Notes under the pieces: generated by a model | What the model was told of the DNA's origin: nothing | Database searches by the model: none | The model's input: the letters and a program-made list of their open reading frames with translations, nothing else | Program-made: the position numbers and the translations under genes | Shown here: in pieces, positions 8,225 through 16,725 of the stretch | How the letters are laid out: each line of letters starts with the position of its first letter | How positions within the stretch are numbered: position 1 is the first letter of the stretch | Source of the DNA: Altererythrobacter sp. C41 | GTDB taxonomy: Bacteria; Pseudomonadota; Alphaproteobacteria; Sphingomonadales; Sphingomonadaceae | Length of the DNA stretch: 64,000 nucleotides | Direction of reading: 5' to 3' | Assembly (NCBI RefSeq): GCF_016803135.1 | Contig: NZ_JAEVFE010000001.1 | Location: 186,001 to 250,000, forward strand

Positions 8225-10282
8225 GTGCAGATCCTGCTTATCGTCTTCCTGCCGCTGCTTGCGGCGATCGTCGCCGGGCTTGGCAACCGTGCGCTCGGCA
8301 ACACCGTCGCAAAATCGCTCACGACCGGCGCGCTGTTCGTCTCGTGCGCGCTTTCCTGGCCGATCTTCCTCGGATTCCTGAACGGCAGCGCCGAGGCGCA
8401 TGTCGTACCGGTACTGCAGTGGGTGCAGTCGGGCGCGCTGAGCTTCGACTGGGCGCTGCGGGTCGATACGCTGACCGCCGTCATGCTTGTGGTGATCACC
8501 AGTGTCTCCGCTCTCGTCCACCTTTATAGCTGGGGCTACATGGACGAGGACCCGGACCAGCCGCGGTTCTTCGCCTACCTTTCGCTGTTCACCTTCGCCA
8601 TGCTGATGCTGGTGACCGCGGACAACCTGGTGCAGATGTTCTTCGGTTGGGAAGGCGTCGGCCTGGCGAGTTACTTGCTGATCGGCTTCTGGTTCAAGAA
8701 GCCGAGCGCCAACAAGGCCGCGATCAAGGCCTTCGTGGTCAACCGCGTGGGCGACCTCGGCTTCATGCTCGGCATCTTCGGCACGTTCCTGGTGTTCCAG
8801 ACGACCTCGATCCCCGAGATCCTCGCCGCGGCGCCGGGCATGAGCGGCAGCTCGATCGGCTTCCTCGGCATGCGCCTGCAGACGATGGACGTGCTCTGCA
8901 TCCTTCTGTTCATCGGCGCGATGGGCAAGTCGGCGCAGCTCGGCCTGCACACCTGGCTGCCGGACGCGATGGAAGGCCCGACGCCGGTTTCGGCGCTGAT
9001 CCACGCAGCGACGATGGTCACCGCAGGCGTGTTCATGGTCTGCCGCCTCTCGCCGATGTTCGAGACCGCACCGGTCGCGCTCGGCATGGTGACGTTCGTC
9101 GGCGCCGCGACCTGCTTCTTTGCCGCGACGATCGGCACGACGCAGTGGGACATCAAGCGGGTCATCGCCTATTCGACCTGCTCGCAGCTCGGCTACATGT
9201 TCTTCGCCGCGGGCGTCGGCGCCTATGGCGCGGCGATGTTCCACCTGTTCACGCACGCCTTCTTCAAGGCGCTGCTGTTCCTAGGTGCGGGCTCGGTCAT
9301 CCATGCGATGCACCACGAGCAGGACATGCGCTATTACGGCGCGCTGCGTAAGCACATCCCGTTCACCTTCTGGGCGATGATGGCGGGCACGCTCGCGATC
9401 ACCGGTGTCGGTATCTACTGGCTGCACGCGGGCTTCGCGGGCTTCCACTCGAAGGATGCGATCCTCGAAGTCGCCTTCGCGCGCGGGACGAGCCTCGGCA
9501 CGTTCGCTTTCTGGATGGGCGCGATCGCCGCGCTGCTGACCAGCTTCTACTCGTGGCGCCTGATGTTCCTGACCTTCTGGGGCAAGCCGCGCTGGGCGGG
9601 CAGCGAGCACATCCAGCACGCGGTCCATCACGGCCACGACGAGCCGGAGGAGCACAATCCTCCCGCTCAGGAAGATGCCGGCGACGAAGCGACGCACCAC
9701 GTTCCCTCGCCCGCGCATGGCGATGGTACGGCAGGCTATCACCCGCACGAGAGCCCGCTGACGATGCTGGTGCCGCTGGGCCTGCTGACGCTCGGCGCGG
9801 TCTTCGCGGGCTGGGTCTTCAGCCACGCCTTCCTCGACGATCCGGCGTTCTGGGGCGACTCGATCTTCTACAACGAGGCGCTGATCCACCAGATGCACGC
9901 TGTGCCGCTGTGGGTGAAGCTGACCGCGACGATCGTCATGCTGCTCGGTCTCTTCGGTGCCTGGCTCGCCTACATCCGCGACACCTCGATCCCGGGCAAG
10001 TTCGTCGAGCAGTTCAGCCTGCTGCACAACTTCGTCTACCGGAAGTGGTACTTCGACGAACTCTACGACCTGATCTTCGTGAGGCCGGCGTTCTGGTTCG
10101 GGCGCCAGTTCTGGAAGCGCGGCGACGTCGGCCTGATCGACCGGTTCGGCCCCGATGGAGCCGCCTGGGTGGTCGCCAAGGGCACGATCGCGGCGAAGAA
10201 GGTGCAGTCCGGATATCTCTATAGCTATGCGCTGGTCATGCTGCTCGGGCTGGTGGCCGCGGTTACGTGGGTGCTGATGTAA
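8225..10282 (+). CDS. nuoL: NADH-quinone oxidoreductase subunit L
   Basis: The ND5 homologue at the tip of the membrane arm, an antiporter-like proton-pumping subunit with the long lateral helix. The 685-residue protein has the N-terminal Proton_antipo_N block, the antiporter core ([40 protein letters not shown]) and the C-terminal lateral-helix region. The start is GTG 8225 with AAGGGA nine bases upstream. A histidine-rich, acidic insert at about residues 460-510 contains eleven histidines and breaks the hydrophobic pattern. The stop shares a base with the nuoM start (TAATG). Confidence 0.97.
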   Translation: MQILLIVFLPLLAAIVAGLGNRALGNTVAKSLTTGALFVSCALSWPIFLGFLNGSAEAHVVPVLQWVQSGALSFDWALRVDTLTAVMLVVITSVSALVHLYSWGYMDEDPDQPRFFAYLSLFTFAMLMLVTADNLVQMFFGWEGVGLASYLLIGFWFKKPSANKAAIKAFVVNRVGDLGFMLGIFGTFLVFQTTSIPEILAAAPGMSGSSIGFLGMRLQTMDVLCILLFIGAMGKSAQLGLHTWLPDAMEGPTPVSALIHAATMVTAGVFMVCRLSPMFETAPVALGMVTFVGAATCFFAATIGTTQWDIKRVIAYSTCSQLGYMFFAAGVGAYGAAMFHLFTHAFFKALLFLGAGSVIHAMHHEQDMRYYGALRKHIPFTFWAMMAGTLAITGVGIYWLHAGFAGFHSKDAILEVAFARGTSLGTFAFWMGAIAALLTSFYSWRLMFLTFWGKPRWAGSEHIQHAVHHGHDEPEEHNPPAQEDAGDEATHHVPSPAHGDGTAGYHPHESPLTMLVPLGLLTLGAVFAGWVFSHAFLDDPAFWGDSIFYNEALIHQMHAVPLWVKLTATIVMLLGLFGAWLAYIRDTSIPGKFVEQFSLLHNFVYRKWYFDELYDLIFVRPAFWFGRQFWKRGDVGLIDRFGPDGAAWVVAKGTIAAKKVQSGYLYSYALVMLLGLVAAVTWVLM

Positions 10283-11841
10283 TGGGGGGCTTCCCGATCC
10301 TTTCCGTGATGCTGCTGGTGCCGCTGCTGGCGGGCGTGGCGTGCCTGTTCGTGGAAGCGAAGGCGGCGCGCACGATCGCCCTGGCGGCGACGCTGATCGA
10401 TCTCGCGCTCGGCGTGGTGCTGTGGCTCAACTTCGATATCGGCGGCGCGCAGTGGCAGTTCACCGAACGCGCGCCGATCTTCGCCGGGTTCAACTACGCG
10501 CTCGGCATCGACGGGATCGCGCTGCTGCTGATCGTGCTCAGCGTGTTCCTGATGCCGATCTGCATTCTCGCCAGCCAGTCGATCGAGAAGCGCGTCGGCG
10601 AATACATGGCGGCCTTCCTGTTCATGGAAGTGCTGATGATCGGCGTGTTCGCGGCGCAGGACCTGTTCCTGTTCTACATCTTCTTCGAAGCCGGTCTGAT
10701 CCCGATGTACCTGATCATCGGCATCTGGGGCGGCCAGAACCGGATTTACGCCGCCTACAAGTTCTTCCTCTACACGCTGCTCGGCTCGGTGCTGATGCTG
10801 ATCGCGATGCTGTGGATGGTGAACGAGGCCGGCACGACCGACATCCCGACGCTGATGCAGTACGATTTCCCGCCTGCCGCGCAGACCTGGCTGTGGCTCG
10901 CGTTCTTCGCCAGCTTCGCGGTGAAGATGCCGATGTGGCCCGTCCACACCTGGCTTCCCGACGCGCACGTTCAGGCGCCGACGGCAGGCTCGGTGATCCT
11001 GGCGGGCGTGCTGCTGAAGATGGGCGGCTATGGCTTCATCCGCTTCAGCCTGCCGATGTTCCCGGAGGCGAGCGCGCAGTTCGTGTGGCTGATCTGGGGC
11101 CTGTCGATGGCCGCGGTGGTCATCACCAGCCTGATCGCGCTGGTGCAGCAGGACATGAAGAAGCTGATCGCCTATTCCTCGGTCGCGCACATGGCGATCG
11201 TCACCATCGGTCTCTTCGCATTCAACGTGCAGGGGCTGGAAGGCGCGATGATCGTCATGCTCAGCCACGGGCTCGTGTCCGGTGCGCTGTTCCTGTGCGT
11301 CGGCGTGATCTACGACCGGCTGCACACGCGCGAGATCGATCGCTACGGCGGCCTTGCGATCAACATGCCGAAATATGCACTGTTCTTCCTGCTGTTCACG
11401 ATGGCGAGCATCGGTCTGCCGGGGACGAGCGGCTTCGTCGGCGAGTTCCTGAGCCTGGCCGGCATCTATCAGGCGAACACCTGGGCGACCCTGGTGTGCG
11501 CCACGGGCATCATTCTGGGCGCGGGTTACATGCTCTACCTCTACTGGCGCATCGCGTTCGGCGTGCAGAAGAACGCGGACGCCGCCGCCATGCCCGATCT
11601 CTCCTTGCGCGAATGGCTCATGCTGGGCCCGATCGCCGCGGCCGTCCTGTGGATGGGCGTCTACCCGGAAAGCTTCCTCGCCCCGATGCGTCAGGACATT
11701 GCTGCTCTCGATGCGCGGCTCTCGCGCGCTGCGCCCGAAGGTGACTCGCACCTTGCCCCCGGCACACCGCGTGCCGAGGCCGCCAATGCCGTGGGGGGCA
11801 CGCACGATGCCGGCCACGGCGAAGCGGAGGGAGCGCACTGA
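10282..11841 (+). CDS. nuoM: NADH-quinone oxidoreductase subunit M
   Basis: The ND4 homologue, an antiporter-like proton-pumping subunit with about fourteen helices. The core signature WPVHTWLPDAHVQAPTAGSV is intact, as is the LYWRIAFG segment near the end. ATG 10282 overlaps the nuoL stop by one base; an in-frame GTG 15 bases earlier would lie within nuoL and lacks a ribosome site. The protein has 519 residues and a polar Ala/His/Gly-rich tail of about 40 residues (from about RLSRAAPEGDSH) that is absent from short homologues. The stop overlaps the nuoN start by one base. Confidence 0.97.
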   Translation: MGGFPILSVMLLVPLLAGVACLFVEAKAARTIALAATLIDLALGVVLWLNFDIGGAQWQFTERAPIFAGFNYALGIDGIALLLIVLSVFLMPICILASQSIEKRVGEYMAAFLFMEVLMIGVFAAQDLFLFYIFFEAGLIPMYLIIGIWGGQNRIYAAYKFFLYTLLGSVLMLIAMLWMVNEAGTTDIPTLMQYDFPPAAQTWLWLAFFASFAVKMPMWPVHTWLPDAHVQAPTAGSVILAGVLLKMGGYGFIRFSLPMFPEASAQFVWLIWGLSMAAVVITSLIALVQQDMKKLIAYSSVAHMAIVTIGLFAFNVQGLEGAMIVMLSHGLVSGALFLCVGVIYDRLHTREIDRYGGLAINMPKYALFFLLFTMASIGLPGTSGFVGEFLSLAGIYQANTWATLVCATGIILGAGYMLYLYWRIAFGVQKNADAAAMPDLSLREWLMLGPIAAAVLWMGVYPESFLAPMRQDIAALDARLSRAAPEGDSHLAPGTPRAEAANAVGGTHDAGHGEAEGAH

Positions 11842-13301
11842 TGGACTTCAAGGCTTCCCTCGCGCTCATCGCGCCCGAGATCCTGCTCAGCCTGTCCGCG
11901 CTGGCGCTGCTTCTGGTCGCCGCCTGGAGCCGTAATTCCAGCCGCCTGGTGAGCATCCTTGCCGCCGTCGCGCTGGGCGGTGCGGCGTTCCTGGCCGCGC
12001 CCGCGCTCTGCGCCGGGGCCATGGGGCCGGACACGCTGGCCTTCGGCGGGCAGTTCGCCGCCGATGCCTTCGCGTCGTTCTCCAAGATCCTGATCTACGT
12101 CGCGGCGATCGCCTGCCTGATGATCGCGCCGAGGTTCTTCGACCGCCAGGGCGCGATGCGGCCCGAGTATCCGGTGCTGGTGCTGCTTGCCACGCTCGGC
12201 ATGGGGATCATGGTCTCCGCAACCGATTTCATCACCCTGTACGTCGGGCTCGAGCTCAACAGCCTGGCCGCTTACGTTCTCGCATCGTTCATGCGCTCGG
12301 ACGACCGTTCGGCCGAGGCGGGCCTCAAGTACTTCGTGCTCGGCGCGCTCGCGAGCGGCATCCTGCTCTACGGCGTAAGCCTGGTCTACGGCTTCACCGG
12401 CACGACCTCGTTCGAAGGCGCCCGCGCCGCGCTGACGGGTGAGCTCTCGATGGGCGCGCTGTTCGGGCTGATTTTCGTGCTCGCGGGCCTTGCGTTCAAG
12501 ATCTCGGCCGTGCCGTTCCACATGTGGACGCCCGACGTCTACGAAGGTGCGCCGACGCCGGTGACGACCTTCTTCTCGACCGCGCCCAAGGTGGCGGCGA
12601 TCGCACTCACTGCCCGCGTGGCGGTGGATGCGTTCGGCGCGCAGGCCGATGCGTGGCGGCAGATCGTCATCTTCGCCGCACTCGCCTCGATCGTGCTCGG
12701 TGCGCTGGGCGCGATCGGGCAGAGCAACCTCAAGCGCCTGCTGGCTTACTCGTCGATCAACAACGTCGGCTTCATCCTGATCGGCCTCGCCGCCGCGACG
12801 GCGGGCGGCGTCTCGGCGATGCTCGTCTACCTGGCGATCTATGTCGCGATGTCGCTCGGCAGTTTCGTCGTCGTGCTCATGCTGCGCACCGCCGAGGGCG
12901 AGCAGCTCGAAGGCGTGGCGGACATCGCGGGGCTTTCGCGCACGCAGCCGCTACTGGCGCTGTGCTTCGCAGCGATGATGTTCAGCATCGCCGGCATCCC
13001 GCCGCTGTTCGGGTTCTGGGGCAAGTTCGTCGTCTTCCAGGCGGCCGTCGAGGCCGATCTCGTCGCTCTCGCGGCCATCGGCATCGCGGCGAGCGTGATC
13101 AGCGCGTTCTATTACATCAAGATCGTCAAGGTGATGTACTTCGACGAACCCGCCGGCGTGGTGACGGGCAAGAGCGATTGGGCTCACTGGCTGATCCTCG
13201 GCGTGACGACGCTGTTCGTCTCGCCGCTCGGTTACCTGCTGACGAGTCCGCTGGGCTATCTCGCCGACAAGGCGGCCGCCGCGCTGTTCTTCGTCGCTTG
13301 A
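11841..13301 (+). CDS. nuoN: NADH-quinone oxidoreductase subunit N
   Basis: The ND2 homologue, third antiporter-like subunit of the complex I membrane arm. The 486-residue protein shows the expected helices and the family motifs FKISAVPFHMWTPDVYEGAP and KRLLAYSSINNVGF. It starts at an ATG sharing one base with the nuoM stop. This is the last complex I gene of the cluster; the operon nevertheless appears to continue, because the TTG start of birA overlaps the nuoN stop by 4 nt. Confidence 0.97.
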   Translation: MDFKASLALIAPEILLSLSALALLLVAAWSRNSSRLVSILAAVALGGAAFLAAPALCAGAMGPDTLAFGGQFAADAFASFSKILIYVAAIACLMIAPRFFDRQGAMRPEYPVLVLLATLGMGIMVSATDFITLYVGLELNSLAAYVLASFMRSDDRSAEAGLKYFVLGALASGILLYGVSLVYGFTGTTSFEGARAALTGELSMGALFGLIFVLAGLAFKISAVPFHMWTPDVYEGAPTPVTTFFSTAPKVAAIALTARVAVDAFGAQADAWRQIVIFAALASIVLGALGAIGQSNLKRLLAYSSINNVGFILIGLAAATAGGVSAMLVYLAIYVAMSLGSFVVVLMLRTAEGEQLEGVADIAGLSRTQPLLALCFAAMMFSIAGIPPLFGFWGKFVVFQAAVEADLVALAAIGIAASVISAFYYIKIVKVMYFDEPAGVVTGKSDWAHWLILGVTTLFVSPLGYLLTSPLGYLADKAAAALFFVA

Positions 13302-14008
13302 TCCATACCGTCGCAGAAACCGGATCGACCAGTGCCGACCTCGCCGCGCGGTTGCGCGCGGGGGAGCGCGTTGCGGAAGGCGATTGGCTGGTCGCGGACC
13401 GGCAGGTCGCAGGGCGGGGCCGCCAAGGGCGCCCGTGGCAGGATGCTTCGGGCAACTTCATGGGTTCGACCGTGGTTCATCCGGGCCCCGGCGATCCGCC
13501 CGCGCACACGCTGACGCTGGCTACGGCGCTGGCGGCTTACGAAGCCGTCCTGCCGCTGCTCCCCGATCCGCGCGCGCTGGTCATCAAGTGGCCGAACGAT
13601 CTCCTGCTCGGCGGGGCCAAGCTCTCGGGCATCTTGCTCGAGCGCGAAGGCGACGCGGTGGTGGTCGGCATCGGGATCAATCTTGCCCAGGCGCCCGACC
13701 TGCCCGACCGGCCGACGGTGGCCCTGTCCGATCTCGGACCGGCGCCCGACCGCGATGCCTTCGCTCTCGCCCTTGCCGCTGCCTTCGACCGTGAGATCGA
13801 GCGCTGGCGCACGTTCGGCGTCGAACCGCTGATCCGCCGCTGGCTGGCCGTGGCGCACCCGCTCGACACGCCGCTCAAGGTGCACGATGCCGATGGCGTG
13901 CCGACATACGGTGCGTTCGCCGGCCTTGCGCCGGACGCATCGCTTCTCCTGCGCTTGGAAGACGGGACGACCCGTGCCATCCACGCAGGCGACGTGACGC
14001 TCGGCTGA
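13298..14008 (+). CDS. birA: biotin--[acetyl-CoA-carboxylase] ligase
   Basis: The enzyme activates biotin as biotinyl-AMP and transfers it to the lysine of BCCP, the carrier protein of acetyl-CoA carboxylase. Residues 39-44 carry the adenylate-binding GRGRQG motif and [17 protein letters not shown] forms the biotin pocket; the C-terminal SH3-like domain is present. There is no N-terminal helix-turn-helix, so this is a monofunctional ligase and not a repressor. I place the start at TTG 13298, which overlaps the nuoN stop (TTGA) and puts the family's ETGSTS segment near the N-terminus; the length is then 236 residues. The start codon is the least certain point. Confidence 0.93.
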   Translation: MIHTVAETGSTSADLAARLRAGERVAEGDWLVADRQVAGRGRQGRPWQDASGNFMGSTVVHPGPGDPPAHTLTLATALAAYEAVLPLLPDPRALVIKWPNDLLLGGAKLSGILLEREGDAVVVGIGINLAQAPDLPDRPTVALSDLGPAPDRDAFALALAAAFDREIERWRTFGVEPLIRRWLAVAHPLDTPLKVHDADGVPTYGAFAGLAPDASLLLRLEDGTTRAIHAGDVTLG

Positions 14009-14019
14009 AGGAACTCGCC

Positions 14020-14811
14020 ATGCTGCTCGCTGCCGATGTCGGAAACACCAACGTGGTCTTCGCACTGTTCGCCACGAAAGACGAGGGGGGCCTGGAGATC
14101 AAGGCCCGCTGGCGCATCGCCACCGATCCGCGCCGGACGGGCGACGAATATGCGGTCTGGCTGCTCCAGCTGCTCAAGATCGAAGGCTTCGAGCGGACGG
14201 CGATCACGCGGATCATCGTCGGCTCGGTCGTGCCGCGCGCGATCCACAATCTCACCGTGCTGGCGGAGAAGTACTTCGGCCTGACGCCGCTCATCGCGGG
14301 CGAGGGCGATGCCGCCTGGGGCTTCTCGGTCGACGTCGACGAGCCGCGCTCGCTCGGCGCCGACCGTGCGCTCAACGCGATCGCCGCGCATGCCAAATAT
14401 CAGGGCGATCTGATCGTGGTCGATTTCGGCACGGCGACCACGTTCGACGCGGTCGATTTCAACGGCGCCTACAAGGGCGGGATCATCGCTCCGGGGATCA
14501 ACCTCTCGCTCGACGCGTTGGTGGGCAACACCGCCAAGCTGCCGAGGATCGCGATCGAAGCGCCGCGCACGAACAGCGTGATCGGCACGAACACCGAGGA
14601 TCAGATGCTGATCGGCGCCTTCTGGGGCTACGTTTCGATGATGGAAGGCCTGATCGCCCGGATGCGCGCCGAGATCGGCCGCCCGGCGAAGGTGGTCGCG
14701 ACCGGCGGTCTCGCGATCCTATTCGACCAGCACACGCAGATCTTCGACGCCGTCGACACCGACCTCACGCTCGAAGGTCTTGCCATCCTCGCGGAGCGCG
14801 CATCGCAGTGA
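14020..14811 (+). CDS. coaX: type III pantothenate kinase
   Basis: This enzyme phosphorylates pantothenate in the first committed step of coenzyme A synthesis. The ASKHA-fold signatures are visible: DVGNTN at residues 6-11 (phosphate loop), the substrate region [12 protein letters not shown], and the second phosphate motif [11 protein letters not shown]. The 263-residue length fits the family. An AAGGAAC ribosome site lies just upstream of ATG 14020. Its stop overlaps the GTG of the RNase J gene by 4 nt. Linkage birA-coaX-rnj directly behind nuoN is a common alphaproteobacterial order. Confidence 0.96.
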   Translation: MLLAADVGNTNVVFALFATKDEGGLEIKARWRIATDPRRTGDEYAVWLLQLLKIEGFERTAITRIIVGSVVPRAIHNLTVLAEKYFGLTPLIAGEGDAAWGFSVDVDEPRSLGADRALNAIAAHAKYQGDLIVVDFGTATTFDAVDFNGAYKGGIIAPGINLSLDALVGNTAKLPRIAIEAPRTNSVIGTNTEDQMLIGAFWGYVSMMEGLIARMRAEIGRPAKVVATGGLAILFDQHTQIFDAVDTDLTLEGLAILAERASQ

Positions 14812-16451
14812 AAAAGGACTTCACTCCCGAAAAGGAACTGCTGTTCCTCGCGCTCGGCGGATCGGGCGAGATCGGCATGAACGTCAACCTCTACGGGTGC
14901 GACGGCAAGTGGCTGATGGTTGACCTCGGCATGACCTTCTCCGGCGGCGAATACCCGGGCGTGGACCTCGTGTTCGCGGACCTCGACTTCATCGAGGAAC
15001 GCTCGAAGGACCTCGTCGGCATCGTCCTCACCCACGCGCATGAAGACCACATCGGCGCGGTGCCTTATTTTGCTGCCGACCTCGGCGTTCCGCTTTACGC
15101 GACCCCGTTCACCGCCGACCTGGTGATGCGCAAGCTGGAGGAAGCCGGGCTTGCGCGCGCGGTCGAGCTCAACGTGGTGGGGAGTACTGATCCCTTTTCT
15201 TTGGGTCCCTTCGGTATCTCTTATGTGCCGCTCGCGCACTCGATCGCCGAGGGCAACGCGCTGCTGATCGAGACGCCGTATGGGCGGGTGTTCCACACCG
15301 GCGACTGGAAGCTGGACGAGGATCCGATCGTCGGCGAGCCGACCACCGAGGAGGAACTGACCGGGCTCGGTGACGAGGGCATTCTCGCGCTGGTCTGCGA
15401 TTCGACCAACGTTTTCAATCCCGCACCGAGCGGTTCGGAAGGCGCCGTCTATCAAGGCCTGATGGAAGAGGTGAAGCGCCACACCGGCAAGCGCGTGCTG
15501 GTCACCACCTTCGCCTCCAACGTCGCGCGTCTGCACACCTTGGGCGAGGTCGCCAAGGCGACTGGACGGCGCCTGTGCATCGCGGGACGGTCGCTCGACA
15601 GGATCATCGAAGTCGCGCAGGACAACGGCTATCTCGAAGACCTGCCGGCGATCGTCGATTTCGACACCGCCATGGGCCTGCCGCGCGGGGAGGTCCTGAT
15701 CCTCGCCACCGGCGGGCAGGGCGAGCCGCGCGCGGCGCTCGCGCGGATTGCCGACGGCTCGCATCCGATCGAACTGGCATCCGGCGACGTCGTGCTGTTC
15801 TCCAGCCGTCAGATTCCCGGCAACGAGATCGCGATCGGCCGGGTGCAGAACCAGCTTGCCGCGCGGGGGATCGTGATGGTCACCGACCGGCAGAGCGCGA
15901 TCCACGTTTCCGGCCACCCGGGACGGCCGGAACTCGAGGCGCTCTACGGATGGCTGCGTCCCGAAATTCTGGTCCCCGTGCATGGCGAGATGCGCCATAT
16001 GCACGAGCAGGCCAGGCTCGGGATCGCCAGCGGCATTCCGCATGCCGTCGTGCAGTCCAACGGCGATCTCGTACGCCTTGCCCCCGGACAGCCGGGGAAA
16101 GTGACAGAGGTGCGCGCGGGGCGTCTAGTACTCGACGGCGACATCATCGCGCCGGCCGTTGGCGAGGGCGTGGTCATGCGCCGGCGGATTGCGGCGGAAG
16201 GAGCGCTCGTCGTGATTCTCGTCCCCGGGGGCGGGGTTACGGTCGAATCCTTCGGGCTCCCGCTCGAGGAAGACATGGCGGATTTCATCGCGGAGGCGAA
16301 AGCGGACGTGCTCGATGCCATCGGCAAGCTGCGCGGCAAGAAGCGCAGCGCCGACGATGTCGTTGAAGCTGCGCGGCTTGCCGCTCGCCGGGCCGCGCGC
16401 CGTTGGTCGGGCAAGAACCCGCAGGTCAAGGTCGTGATGGTGGAGGGCTGA
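14808..16451 (+). CDS. rnj: ribonuclease J family protein
   Basis: A metallo-beta-lactamase/beta-CASP ribonuclease that degrades and matures RNA with 5' exonuclease and endonuclease activity in the cytoplasm. The zinc-binding motif THAHEDH is at residues 75-81 (H76, H78, D80, H81), the further ligands include H of PLAHSIAEG and the D of HTGDWKLDE, and the beta-CASP block follows, with [19 protein letters not shown] near residue 370. A C-terminal domain is present. The gene uses GTG 14808, overlapping the coaX stop (GTGA). The length is 547 residues, normal for the family. Confidence 0.95.
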   Translation: MKKDFTPEKELLFLALGGSGEIGMNVNLYGCDGKWLMVDLGMTFSGGEYPGVDLVFADLDFIEERSKDLVGIVLTHAHEDHIGAVPYFAADLGVPLYATPFTADLVMRKLEEAGLARAVELNVVGSTDPFSLGPFGISYVPLAHSIAEGNALLIETPYGRVFHTGDWKLDEDPIVGEPTTEEELTGLGDEGILALVCDSTNVFNPAPSGSEGAVYQGLMEEVKRHTGKRVLVTTFASNVARLHTLGEVAKATGRRLCIAGRSLDRIIEVAQDNGYLEDLPAIVDFDTAMGLPRGEVLILATGGQGEPRAALARIADGSHPIELASGDVVLFSSRQIPGNEIAIGRVQNQLAARGIVMVTDRQSAIHVSGHPGRPELEALYGWLRPEILVPVHGEMRHMHEQARLGIASGIPHAVVQSNGDLVRLAPGQPGKVTEVRAGRLVLDGDIIAPAVGEGVVMRRRIAAEGALVVILVPGGGVTVESFGLPLEEDMADFIAEAKADVLDAIGKLRGKKRSADDVVEAARLAARRAARRWSGKNPQVKVVMVEG

Positions 16452-16455
16452 CGCG

Positions 16456-16725
16456 ATGCAATGGACGTCGATTCTTGCGATCTACTTCATCGTCTGGGTG
16501 ATGAGCGCATTCTTCCTGTTGCCGTTCGGCGTTCGCACGCACGACGAACTCGGTCTCGAGAAGGTCCCGGGTCAGGCCGACAGCGCCCCGGCCAACTTCC
16601 GCCCCGGGCGCGTGGCGCTGCGCGCGACGATCCTTGCTGCAGTGCTGACCGGCCTCTTCGCGCTCAACTACGAGTATCGCTGGGTGGACGTCGACGACCT
16701 CGACGTCACCCGCCTATTCGCGTAG
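16456..16725 (+). CDS. DUF1467 family protein
   Basis: An 89-residue membrane protein with one helix at about residues 5-25 (SILAIYFIVWVMSAFFLLPF) and a second at about 54-70. The loop GVRTHDELGLEKVPGQADSAP is the typical DUF1467 block, a small family found in alphaproteobacteria and often placed after the nuo-birA-coaX-rnj run, as here. The function is unknown. It starts 4 bases after the RNase J stop. The last 12 bases overlap the end of the convergent coiled-coil gene on the other strand. Confidence 0.9.
   Translation: MQWTSILAIYFIVWVMSAFFLLPFGVRTHDELGLEKVPGQADSAPANFRPGRVALRATILAAVLTGLFALNYEYRWVDVDDLDVTRLFA

Noticed and set aside
8225-11838. Long antisense open frames across nuoL and nuoM rich in His, Gln and Arg
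   Set aside because: Composition is the reverse complement of hydrophobic codons; no motif is present and the sense genes are certain.
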